Source of the DNA: an uncultured Candidatus Melainabacteria bacterium
Lineage (GTDB): Bacteria > Cyanobacteriota > Vampirovibrionia > Gastranaerophilales > Gastranaerophilaceae
Direction of reading: 5' to 3'
Assembly: GCA_934675695.1 (NCBI GenBank)
Contig: CAKURN010000097.1
Span: 1-6,048 of the forward strand
DNA: 6,048 nucleotides
Part shown: positions 1 to 6,017 of the stretch, one piece after another
Layout of the letters: each line of letters opens with the position of its first letter
How positions within the stretch are numbered: the stretch's first letter is position 1
Position numbers and translations under genes: made by a program
The notes under the pieces: generated by a model
Databases searched by the model: none
What the model saw: the letters and a program-made list of their open reading frames with translations, nothing else
Told to the model about the DNA's origin: nothing

Positions 1-135
1 CAAAGCATCCATTGCACAAAGAGTTTCTTTAGGTGATAAAGTTTCACTAGGAGCTTTTTTAATAGCTTTTTGTCCGTTTGCAATTATTGAACCAATTGCA
101 TTTCCCAATTTTGACGTAATTTTTCCAATACCCAT
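1..135 (-). CDS. Hypothetical protein, N-terminal 45 residues (cut by the window edge)
   Basis: The reverse strand is open from an ATG at 135 down to base 1, giving 45 codons with no stop, so the C-terminus lies outside the window. The protein starts MGIGKITSKLGNAIGS and continues with Ile, Ala, Asn, Gly and Lys residues to about residue 27. This stretch could form a small-residue-rich amphipathic, cationic helix. A Pro/Ser/Thr linker (residues 29-35) and a more ordinary segment with one Cys (residue 40) follow. An AGGA lies 12 nt before the ATG, a slightly long spacing, and a promoter-like element sits at 183-211. The gene is divergent from secA. I do not recognise the family. The amphipathic start could mean membrane association, but that is inference from 45 residues. 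Codon use is AT-rich like its neighbours. Confidence 0.7.
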   Translation of the reverse strand, partial: MGIGKITSKLGNAIGSIIANGQKAIKKAPSETLSPKETLCAMDAL

Positions 136-182
136 TTTCTTGAATAATCCTTTCTCTTAATTTCTCTTGTAAACATTTAAAA

Positions 183-211
183 ATCATAAAGAAAAATTTT
201 TGCTATTTAAA
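183..211 (-). promoter_or_regulatory. Candidate sigma70-type promoter for the left-edge gene
   Basis: On the reverse strand, TTTAAA (211-206, -35-like, 4 of 6 consensus bases) is followed after 17 nt by TATGAT (188-183, 5 of 6). The predicted start is near 176, leaving a leader of about 40 nt before the ATG at 135 that contains the AGGA ribosome site. In DNA this AT-rich such matches arise by chance, so this is only moderately supported. Confidence 0.4.
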
Positions 212-222
212 AAGTATTGTTT

Positions 223-251
223 TTATTAAAATTCTATTTTTGTGATAAAAT
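223..251 (+). promoter_or_regulatory. Candidate extended -10 promoter of secA
   Basis: TGATAAAAT at 243-251 is an extended -10 (TG, one base, then TAAAAT at 246-251). The -35 position at 17-nt spacing (223-228, TTATTA) matches only 3 of 6 consensus bases, which is common when an extended -10 is present. The predicted start is an A at 258, giving a 32-nt leader that carries the strong ribosome site at 274-283. Confidence 0.45.
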
Positions 252-273
252 AGGACAATAATAAAGACTTTTT

Positions 274-283
274 GAGGAGAAGG
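274..283 (+). promoter_or_regulatory. Ribosome binding site that fixes the secA start
   Basis: GAGGAGAAGG is a strong purine-rich Shine-Dalgarno. AGGAG ends 10 nt and AAGG ends 6 nt before the ATG at 290. The open frame can be extended to a TTG at 272, but that TTG abuts and shares a base with this ribosome site, so it cannot be the start it serves. The ATG at 290 is therefore chosen. Confidence 0.8.
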
Positions 284-289
284 CTAAAA

Positions 290-2917
290 ATGGCACTTGT
301 AGATGTACTATTAAAAATTTTCAAAGATCCAAATGTTAGAAAAATCAACAAAATTATGCCTATCGTTGATAGAATAAATGAACTGGAAGAAGAATTTTCA
401 AAACTTTCTGATGAAGAATTGAAAGCAAAAACTTCAGAATTTAAAGAAATTCTATCTAAACGTCCGACTTCTCCTGACCCTAAAAAAGACTTAGAACTAG
501 AAAAACAAGCCCTGGATGAAATTCTTCCTGAAGCTTTTGCAACAGTTAGAGAAGCAGGAAAAAGAGTCTTAAATCTTCGCCATTTCGATGTTCAATTAAT
601 AGGTGGTATATTTCTCCATGAAGGACACATTGCAGAAATGAGAACAGGGGAAGGTAAAACTCTTGTTGCGACATTGCCCGCTTACTTAAACGCTTTAACA
701 GGTAAAGGAGTCCATGTTATTACAGTAAATGATTATTTGGCGAAACGTGATAGAGATTGGATGGGAAGAATCTATGAATTTCTCGGTTTAACCGTCGGTG
801 TTATTCTTTCTCAAGGCGAATACAATTCTTACGAAAACAAAAAACAAGCTTACGCATGTGATATCACATACGGCACAAACAATGAATTTGGTTTTGATTA
901 TTTAAGAGATAATATGGCATCCAGTGTTGATGCTTTGGTTCAAAGACCTTATTACTATGCAATTATTGATGAAGTTGACTCAATTTTAATTGACGAAGCA
1001 AGAACGCCTTTGATTATATCGGGAAGACTTGAAAAATCAGCTCAAACATATCAATTAATGGCACAAATCGCCCCAAAATTAAATAAAGACGAAGACTATG
1101 AAGTAGATGAAAAAAACAAAAACATAATCTTTACGGAACAAGGCGTTGTAAAAGCCGAAAAATTGCTTAATGTTGATGAATTGTTTGATATGAAGACACA
1201 ATACGCTCATCATCTTTTGCAAGCTTTAAAGGCAAAAGAATTGTTCGTAAAAGACACTGATTATGTTGTGAAAAATAATCAAATTATGATAGTAGATGAG
1301 TTTACCGGTCGTATTATGGAGGGTCGTCGCTGGTCTGAGGGGCTTCATCAAGCGATAGAAGCAAAAGAAAACGTAAAAATCCAAGACGAAACCCAAACTT
1401 TAGCTTCTATTACTTTCCAAAATTTGTTTAGATTGTATCCAAAGTTGTCAGGTATGACAGGTACTGCAATGACAGAAGAAGCGGAATTTGGCAAAATATA
1501 CAATCTTTCTGTTACTCAAATTCCAACAAACAAACCGGACAAAAGAATTAATTATCCTGATGTAATATATAAAACAAAAGCCAAAAAATACGAATTTGTT
1601 GCAAAAGAAATTCAAGAAATGGCAAAAATCGGAAGGCCGACGCTTGTTGGTACGATTTCTATCGAAAAATCTGAGTATTTGTCTTCTTTGCTTAAAAAAA
1701 TGGGTATTAAACACAACGTATTGAACGCAAAACACCATGAAAAAGAAGCTTATATTATTGCACAGGCAGGACGTTTGGGTGCAGTTACTATTGCAACAAA
1801 CATGGCAGGTCGTGGTACAGATATTCTTCTTGGCGGTAATGCTGAGTATTTGGCAAAAGAAGAATTAGATAAAAAAGGCATCACACAAGACGACCCTGAC
1901 TGGGAAAAATTGAAAGACGAAGCCTTAAAAGAAGCTCGAAAAATCACCCAAATAGAGCATGATAAAGTAGTTGAACTGGGAGGACTCCACGTAATAGGTA
2001 CAGAACGTCACGAATCACGTCGTATAGACAACCAGTTGCGTGGTCGTGCAGCTCGCCAAGGTGACCCCGGTTCTACAAAATTCTTCTTATCTTTAGAAGA
2101 CGATTTGATGAGAATTTTCGGTGGAGAAAAAATCGCAAATCTTATGTCTATGCTAAACATAGAAGACGATATGGCAATCGAAAATGTCTTAATTACTCGA
2201 CAAATCGAATCAGCACAAAAGAAAGTTGAAACTTATCATTTTGATATAAGAAAATCTGTTCTTGAATATGATGATGTTATGAATATTCAAAGAGAAAAAT
2301 TCTACGCTCAAAGAAGAAAAGTTTTGTTAAGCAAAGATTTGTCTTCTGATATTAAGTTTATGATTGAAAAAGAAGCAGATAGAATTTTGACTCAATATAT
2401 AAACAAAGACATGTCACCACAAGAGTATGTTTTGGATGATTTAGACATGTTCAAAAAAGAATTTTTGAGCGTATTTCCTCAATTGAAAGACAAATTCAAT
2501 ATAGATGAAATAAAAAATCTAAGATATGCAGAAATTTCTCAAAAATTAAAAGAAATGGCTCTTGATGGTTACAGACAATTTGAGCAAGAAACTATAAAAA
2601 GCTTTAATGAAGGAATGCATCAGTATTATCAAGACGATTTTGTTGAACAAGTTCCATTTAGAGATGACAATATCGTTCGTCACATCGAAAGAGATATTTT
2701 GTTGCAAGTTGTTGATGCAAAATGGATAGACCATTTGGGAAATATCGATATGCTAAAAGATTCAATAAATTTGGTTGCTTATGGACAAAAAGACCCGCTT
2801 ATTGAATACAAAAAAGAAGCATACAACTTATTTAATGCTCTAATGGCGGAAATTCAGTCAGAAACAGTTCAGCATTTGTTTAGGGCTAAATTTGGTATAC
2901 AGATAGTAGGTGAATAA
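290..2917 (+). CDS. secA: Protein translocase motor ATPase SecA
   Basis: SecA is the ATPase that pushes unfolded preproteins through the SecYEG channel at the inner membrane. The 875-residue product is complete and collinear with the family. It has Walker A MRTGEGKT at 117-124, DEAD-type Walker B DEVD at 227-230, the preprotein-binding domain after about 240, and SGMTGTA at 387-393. The second ATPase half carries GRGTDILLGGN at 507-517 and the arginine-finger helicase motif GRAARQGDPG at 585-594. The helical scaffold follows, then the two-helix finger around 809-851 (KWIDHL, YGQKDPLIEYK). The chain ends just after QHLFRAKFGIQ, with no C-terminal Cys-rich SecB/lipid-binding tail. Its only Cys is residue 190. 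Loss of that tail occurs in many SecAs and suggests a SecB-independent system. The N-terminus resembles cyanobacterial and plastid SecA. The ATG at 290 is preferred over the TTG at 272 because of the ribosome site. Confidence 0.98.
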   Translation: MALVDVLLKIFKDPNVRKINKIMPIVDRINELEEEFSKLSDEELKAKTSEFKEILSKRPTSPDPKKDLELEKQALDEILPEAFATVREAGKRVLNLRHFDVQLIGGIFLHEGHIAEMRTGEGKTLVATLPAYLNALTGKGVHVITVNDYLAKRDRDWMGRIYEFLGLTVGVILSQGEYNSYENKKQAYACDITYGTNNEFGFDYLRDNMASSVDALVQRPYYYAIIDEVDSILIDEARTPLIISGRLEKSAQTYQLMAQIAPKLNKDEDYEVDEKNKNIIFTEQGVVKAEKLLNVDELFDMKTQYAHHLLQALKAKELFVKDTDYVVKNNQIMIVDEFTGRIMEGRRWSEGLHQAIEAKENVKIQDETQTLASITFQNLFRLYPKLSGMTGTAMTEEAEFGKIYNLSVTQIPTNKPDKRINYPDVIYKTKAKKYEFVAKEIQEMAKIGRPTLVGTISIEKSEYLSSLLKKMGIKHNVLNAKHHEKEAYIIAQAGRLGAVTIATNMAGRGTDILLGGNAEYLAKEELDKKGITQDDPDWEKLKDEALKEARKITQIEHDKVVELGGLHVIGTERHESRRIDNQLRGRAARQGDPGSTKFFLSLEDDLMRIFGGEKIANLMSMLNIEDDMAIENVLITRQIESAQKKVETYHFDIRKSVLEYDDVMNIQREKFYAQRRKVLLSKDLSSDIKFMIEKEADRILTQYINKDMSPQEYVLDDLDMFKKEFLSVFPQLKDKFNIDEIKNLRYAEISQKLKEMALDGYRQFEQETIKSFNEGMHQYYQDDFVEQVPFRDDNIVRHIERDILLQVVDAKWIDHLGNIDMLKDSINLVAYGQKDPLIEYKKEAYNLFNALMAEIQSETVQHLFRAKFGIQIVGE

Positions 2918-2946
2918 AAAATTAAAAAAGACAATATTTTTTATTC
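2912..2946 (+). repeat. Perfect inverted repeat over the secA stop codon (possible hairpin)
   Basis: The 11-bp arms 2912-2922 and 2936-2946 are exactly complementary: ten A/T pairs closed at the base by one G/C pair, with a 13-nt loop. The left arm contains the secA stop codon. No run of T follows the right arm, so it does not look like a classical intrinsic terminator. In the RNA it could be a weak 3'-end stabiliser or a chance product of A and T tracts. Confidence 0.35.
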
Positions 2947-2981
2947 CTGTGTTTTGTATGGGCAAAGGCGATTAAGAAATA

Positions 2982-3878
2982 ATGTTCAAAAAAATTTCGT
3001 ATAATTTGCAACGTGTAGAAAAGATGCCGTATTCTTCGTATGGTTTATTGGATTATTCTAAAAAAAATACAAATCCATTCAACAAAGCCCAAAAAGAACA
3101 AGTTTTTGTTGATGAAACACAAACAAATCCTTTTAAAGAAGAAGTAAAAAACGATTTTCAAAAAGATTTTGAAGAAAATTACAAAAATATAGATTCATTT
3201 CTTAAAAAAGTTGAATTTGAAACATCAAAAGGAGAAACTATATCTATAATTTCCGATGCTGTTTTAGATGCCGGAGTGCTTGTGTCGGGATTTTTGTGTG
3301 ATAAAAAATTGCCCAAAAATTCATTTTTGTTAGTTGATAGAGGCAAAAAATCAATCAAAACTTTTAATGAAAATAATGAATTACAAATGGAAACAAGTAT
3401 AAAAAACGGCGATGTTTCGGGAATAAAATTATTTAGAAAAGATTTTGACTTTAAAATCGATGTATACGACAAAAAAATACTAGATAGATTATTTAATTCA
3501 AATAAAACAACACTAAAACAATACCAAAAATTTGACAAAGAAGGTGAACTTCTAGAACAAATTAAATATTCAAGAACAGGAAAAATAGAAAGTTATTTAA
3601 AATGCGACAAAAATTCTAAACAAGAAATTTTGTTTGATACCGGTCAATATGCTATGAATTCTGATTTTGTACCCTTACAATACAATTTTTATAAAAACGA
3701 CAAAAAAACAAAATCTTTAAAATATTCTTATGCACTTCCTTTTCAATATGAAGAATATGATGAAACTACATCAAAAACAACAAAAGTATTAAAACTCCAA
3801 GGCATAAAACCAAAAGTATCTAAATATATGTTCTACAACAGCTTGAATGGAAATTTAATCACCAGCGGAAGCATTTAA
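2982..3878 (+). CDS. Hypothetical Lys/Asn-rich protein downstream of secA
   Basis: This is a complete 298-residue frame whose family I do not recognise. Neither possible N-terminus looks like a signal peptide, and there is no transmembrane segment, so it is probably soluble and intracellular. Residues 1-80 are charged and look disordered. They contain two copies of TNPF (30-33 and 48-51), each followed by Lys-containing charged sequence. From about 80 onward, alternating hydrophobic and charged residues suggest a beta-rich domain, with strand-like stretches such as NSFLLVDRG and KSIKTFNENNELQ. Cys residues occur only at 106 and 208. The start is uncertain: the ATG at 2982 has AAAGG 13 nt upstream, while an in-frame ATG at 3024 (MPYSSYG) follows a GAAAAG. 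It lies 64 bp after secA on the same strand with no clear promoter or terminator between, so it may be expressed by read-through. Base composition matches its neighbours. Confidence 0.85.
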   Translation: MFKKISYNLQRVEKMPYSSYGLLDYSKKNTNPFNKAQKEQVFVDETQTNPFKEEVKNDFQKDFEENYKNIDSFLKKVEFETSKGETISIISDAVLDAGVLVSGFLCDKKLPKNSFLLVDRGKKSIKTFNENNELQMETSIKNGDVSGIKLFRKDFDFKIDVYDKKILDRLFNSNKTTLKQYQKFDKEGELLEQIKYSRTGKIESYLKCDKNSKQEILFDTGQYAMNSDFVPLQYNFYKNDKKTKSLKYSYALPFQYEEYDETTSKTTKVLKLQGIKPKVSKYMFYNSLNGNLITSGSI

Positions 3879-3913
3879 GTGTTATATTTTTTATCTTTTG
3901 GGCATTAAATTTT

Positions 3914-3919
3914 TATACT
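3914..3919 (+). promoter_or_regulatory. Tentative -10 element before the small membrane peptide gene
   Basis: TATACT matches the -10 consensus at 5 of 6 positions. The -35 position 17 nt upstream (3891-3896, TTATCT) is poor. The predicted start at about 3926 would leave a leader of only some 10 nt before the ATG at 3936. Support is weak, and read-through from the upstream gene is equally possible. Confidence 0.25.
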
Positions 3920-3935
3920 TAAAATGGGGTTTAAG

Positions 3936-4094
3936 ATGTCGAGCGAAAAAAGTTTTCCTGGTGCTGAATTTATTTCTAAACAATTAGATATTGATGATTT
4001 TGATTCAGACGAAAGAAAAGCAATTGTTTATACAACAGTCGTTATTGTGTGTTGTACATCGTTTTTTGCATTTTGTGCTTACATTTTTATGTAA
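3936..4094 (+). CDS. Small single-pass membrane peptide, 52 aa, unknown function
   Basis: ATG at 3936 to TAA at 4092-4094 encodes 52 residues. Residues 1-28 are polar and acidic (LDIDDFDSDERK at 17-28). Residues 29-51 form one uninterrupted hydrophobic helix (AIVYTTVVIVCCTSFFAFCAYIF in two parts, AIVYTTVVIV then CCTSFFAFCAYIF), with Cys at 39, 40 and 47. The Arg-Lys pair at 27-28, next to the membrane, predicts N-terminus inside and C-terminus out, a tail-anchored-like layout with almost no residues beyond the membrane. GGGG lies 6 nt before the start. An in-frame ATG at 3924 would add four residues but has no ribosome site. The gene lies 57 bp after the 298-aa gene on the same strand and converges on dxr with 13 bp between stops. 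I recognise no family. The clean polar-then-membrane layout argues for a real gene, but homologues are needed for certainty. Confidence 0.65.
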   Translation: MSSEKSFPGAEFISKQLDIDDFDSDERKAIVYTTVVIVCCTSFFAFCAYIFM

Positions 4095-4107
4095 AATTTC
4101 TATAAAA

Positions 4108-5238
4108 TTACTTCAATTCTTTTCTGATTTTTTTATCAATTTCAAAAATTTCATCGAGCGTGGGATTTTTGATGTTGTCGTGTTTTTCTACTTCGTCAAA
4201 CACGATTTTTTCAATATTAGTAAAGTTTATTTCGTTATTCAAAAATTTATAAACAGCAACTTCATTTGCTGCATTTAATATAGCAGGCATGATGCCGCCT
4301 TGTTTTCCGCATTCTATAGTTAGTTTTAAAAGAGGAAATTTTTCTGTATCCGGTTCAAAAAATTCTAGTTTGTTTCCTATAGGATTGAAACTATCGCTTT
4401 TTATGCCTTGAAATCTTTTTGGATAAGTAAGTGCATATTGAATAGGAATATGCATAGAAGGCACACCCATCTGTGCCAAAAATGAACCATCAACAAACTC
4501 TACAAAAGAATGAACAATACTTTGTGGGTGAATAACGACTTTTATGTTATCGTAATCGTAGTTGTATAAATGATGTGCCTCTATTACTTCTAGTCCTTTG
4601 TTCACAAGAGTTGCACAATCAACTGTTATTTTTTTGCCCATTGCCCAACGGGGGTGATTTAGTGCATCTTTTACAGTAAAATTTTTCATTTCTTCTTTTG
4701 TATTGTTGAGAAAAGGTCCGCCCGAAGCTGTTATCCAAAGACGTTTTGAAAAATTGTCCTCAAACCTGCTTAAGCATTGCAAAATTGCACTATGTTCAGA
4801 ATCTATAGGCAAAATCTTTACGTTATTTTTTTCCGCTTCTCTCATTACAATATCTCCTGCCATAACAAGAGTTTCTTTGTTTGCAAGAGCCACTGTTTTT
4901 TTGTTTTCGATTGCTTTTAGTGTTGCTTTGACTGAAACTATGCCATTTGTTGCAGAAACTAAAATATCATAATCATTTAAAGAAGCAAGCTCAATAAGCC
5001 CGTTTTCGCCATATAAAAACTCAATATTTGGAAATTCTTCTTTTAATTCTTTGATTTTTTCTTGATTTTGAATGCAAACGTATTTTGGGTGAAATTTTTT
5101 TATTTGTTGCTTCAAAAGCTCAATGTTATTTCCACAAGCGAGTGCAACAATATTAAATTGATTTTCTAATTTTTCAACAACCTCTAGAGTTTGTGTGCCA
5201 ATTGAACCTGTTGAGCCGAGTAAAATAATATTTTTCAT
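4108..5238 (-). CDS. dxr: 1-deoxy-D-xylulose 5-phosphate reductoisomerase
   Basis: Dxr (IspC) converts DXP to 2-C-methyl-D-erythritol 4-phosphate with NADPH and a divalent metal. It is the committed step of the MEP isoprenoid pathway, in the cytoplasm, and the fosmidomycin target. The 376 residues are complete and of slightly short normal length. The Rossmann NADPH loop GSTGSIG is at 8-14 and LANKETL at 118-124. The metal ligands are in DSE (Asp146, Glu148) and Glu217 of NKGLE (213-217). Substrate-binding residues include SGGPF (172-176), His195, Trp198 in the active-site flap, and Asn213/Lys214. The C-terminal helical domain contains NAANEVAV (322-329). No key residue is missing. The gene starts 3 bp after the stop of the zinc-finger gene, with only a weak AGAAG-like ribosome site lying inside that gene, so translation is probably coupled. 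No terminator is visible after the stop. In older E. coli naming this is ispC. Confidence 0.98.
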   Translation of the reverse strand: MKNIILLGSTGSIGTQTLEVVEKLENQFNIVALACGNNIELLKQQIKKFHPKYVCIQNQEKIKELKEEFPNIEFLYGENGLIELASLNDYDILVSATNGIVSVKATLKAIENKKTVALANKETLVMAGDIVMREAEKNNVKILPIDSEHSAILQCLSRFEDNFSKRLWITASGGPFLNNTKEEMKNFTVKDALNHPRWAMGKKITVDCATLVNKGLEVIEAHHLYNYDYDNIKVVIHPQSIVHSFVEFVDGSFLAQMGVPSMHIPIQYALTYPKRFQGIKSDSFNPIGNKLEFFEPDTEKFPLLKLTIECGKQGGIMPAILNAANEVAVYKFLNNEINFTNIEKIVFDEVEKHDNIKNPTLDEIFEIDKKIRKELK

Positions 5239-5241
5239 TTT

Positions 5242-5553
5242 TTAATTTTCTTCTTTTAATTTGTCTTGTTTTATGTAATCACACATAGTTTCGAGGCGTT
5301 TTTCTTCCGTAATTTTCATAAAATCATCTATGTTCTTGACTTTGCCTAATTTTAGAGCCAATTCATACATTAAAACACAATCGTTGCATAGTCTGTATTT
5401 TGAATATTGGATAGAACCTGCAAGAGGTGCGGTTTTTGCACATGCACTACAATCAAACATCTCAAATTCTGATTCAGGATTTTCTTCTATATCGTCCAAT
5501 TTCATTTGGTATATAACTTTTTGCATATCAGAAATTATTTCTTCATTGGTCAT
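5242..5553 (-). CDS. Small four-cysteine zinc-finger protein with DksA/TraR-like Cys spacing
   Basis: The product is 103 residues, acidic in its first third, with a probable zinc site C35-x2-C38-x17-C56-x2-C59 (DCSAC and RLCNDC). This spacing, and the Leu-Cys-x-Asp-Cys second half, match what I know of the DksA/TraR zinc-finger family, whose members bind RNA polymerase. However, the long DksA coiled coil is absent (only about 34 residues precede the zinc site), and the tail after the zinc site is longer (44 residues, helical and charged, extra Cys91). It could equally be an unrelated zinc ribbon, so function is not assigned. The start ATG at 5553 has AAAGG 9 nt upstream and overlaps the end of the preceding gene by 11 bp. 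The stop is 3 bp from dxr. The three genes therefore look like one transcript with translational coupling. Confidence 0.88.
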   Translation of the reverse strand: MTNEEIISDMQKVIYQMKLDDIEENPESEFEMFDCSACAKTAPLAGSIQYSKYRLCNDCVLMYELALKLGKVKNIDDFMKITEEKRLETMCDYIKQDKLKEEN

Positions 5554-5899
5554 CGTTTTCAGCCTTTAAACTTGTGTATATACCTTGCATTATATTCTGA
5601 AAATCTTGTTCTTGCAAACTGGAAGCACTTTTGAATATGCGATTAATAGGAAGATTTCTGTCATACCATCTTCTTTTATAGCTTTGTGAATACAAACCCA
5701 AAACCCTATTAATCCCCAAACTCAATGGGAGTTCAGCTTTTTCTCTTGAGTTTATTTTTATTGCTTCAATGATTTTTAAAACTTCTCTTGCGATTTCATA
5801 GTGAGATTGTATAGAAAGTTCTTTTAATATGGAAAGAACATTATTTGCGTATGGTTTTGAATCATACCAACGTTTTTGTGTTTGTGCATTTCTATTCAT
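5543..5899 (-). CDS. Hypothetical protein with duplicated RWYD motif, first gene of the dxr operon
   Basis: From the ATG at 5899 this is a 118-residue, basic, mostly helical, soluble-looking protein without Cys, signal or membrane segment. The motif Lys/Arg-Arg-Trp-Tyr-Asp occurs twice, KRWYD at 9-13 and RRWYD at 76-80, 67 residues apart. Each copy is followed by polar residues and a hydrophobic helix, so the protein may be two diverged copies of one unit. I do not recognise the family. The frame extends upstream to a TTG at 5923, but that codon lies in the spacer of a good promoter whose predicted start is the A of the ATG at 5899. The TTG also has no ribosome site, so the ATG is chosen. No Shine-Dalgarno precedes the ATG either, consistent with a leaderless message. 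Its last codons overlap the zinc-finger gene by 11 bp (ATGACCAATGA). Confidence 0.85.
   Translation of the reverse strand: MNRNAQTQKRWYDSKPYANNVLSILKELSIQSHYEIAREVLKIIEAIKINSREKAELPLSLGINRVLGLYSQSYKRRWYDRNLPINRIFKSASSLQEQDFQNIMQGIYTSLKAENDDQ
5563..5567 (-). promoter_or_regulatory. Ribosome binding site of the zinc-finger gene
   Basis: AAAGG on the reverse strand lies 9 nt before the ATG at 5553, within the coding end of the RWYD protein gene. It supports this start and independent re-initiation in the overlapping pair. Confidence 0.6.
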
Positions 5900-5905
5900 A
5901 GTAAA

Positions 5906-5934
5906 ATTATAAAATTTTTCCAAAAAATCGACAA
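5906..5934 (-). promoter_or_regulatory. Sigma70-type promoter of the dxr operon
   Basis: On the reverse strand, TTGTCG (5934-5929, 4 of 6 consensus bases) is followed after exactly 17 nt by a perfect TATAAT (5911-5906). Standard geometry (hexamer at -12 to -7) puts +1 at 5899, the A of the ATG of the first operon gene. This is the best promoter match in the window and implies a leaderless transcript. Confidence 0.65.
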
Positions 5935-5940
5935 ATTTGT
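5931..5940. repeat. 10-bp perfect palindrome over the -35 region
   Basis: ACAAATTTGT is its own reverse complement. Its left four bases (5931-5934) are part of the -35 hexamer of the operon promoter, a position where a dimeric repressor could block RNA polymerase. It is short and AT-rich, so chance is a serious alternative. Confidence 0.3.
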
Positions 5941-5988
5941 AAAGAAAATTAATTTATTCTAGTTGTGTGTATTGCAAAAATGTTAAGA

Positions 5989-6017
5989 AATGTAACAAAA
6001 TAAAGCAAAACAGTCAA
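5989..6017 (-). promoter_or_regulatory. Possible second, upstream promoter of the dxr operon
   Basis: On the reverse strand, TTGACT (6017-6012, 5 of 6 consensus bases) is followed after 17 nt by TACATT (5994-5989, 4 of 6). The predicted start near 5982 would give a leader of about 83 nt reading through the proximal promoter into the ATG at 5899. If used, it would supply a leadered form of the same message. Confidence 0.4.

Noticed and set aside
272..289. TTG start that would lengthen SecA by six residues (MRRRLK)
   Set aside because: The extension runs through the Shine-Dalgarno itself, and the ATG at 290 has ideal spacing from it.
1448..1947. Two minus-strand open frames (96 and 65 codons) inside secA
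   Set aside because: Both are antisense to the conserved SecA ATPase core, and their sequences have shadow-frame composition.
2958..2975. Five-codon ATG...TAA mini-frame just before the 298-aa gene, as a possible leader peptide
   Set aside because: It is too short to distinguish from chance, with no ribosome site at the right distance and no regulatory hairpin next to it.
3179..3538. 119-codon minus-strand open frame inside the 298-aa gene
   Set aside because: It is antisense to a longer frame on the strand with normal codon use, with no ribosome site or recognisable domain; a shadow frame.
4091..4111. Possible bidirectional terminator between the convergent small gene and dxr
   Set aside because: Only a 4-bp GTAA/TTAC pairing can be formed, with no stable stem or T-run.
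3991..4278. 95-codon plus-strand open frame
   Set aside because: It overlaps the 52-aa peptide gene in another frame and runs 171 nt antisense into the conserved 3' part of dxr. Its Phe/Ile-rich composition is what AT-rich antisense gives.
5900..5923. TTG start that would add eight residues to the RWYD protein
   Set aside because: It lies within the promoter spacer and -10 region, has no ribosome site, and would be absent from the proximal transcript.
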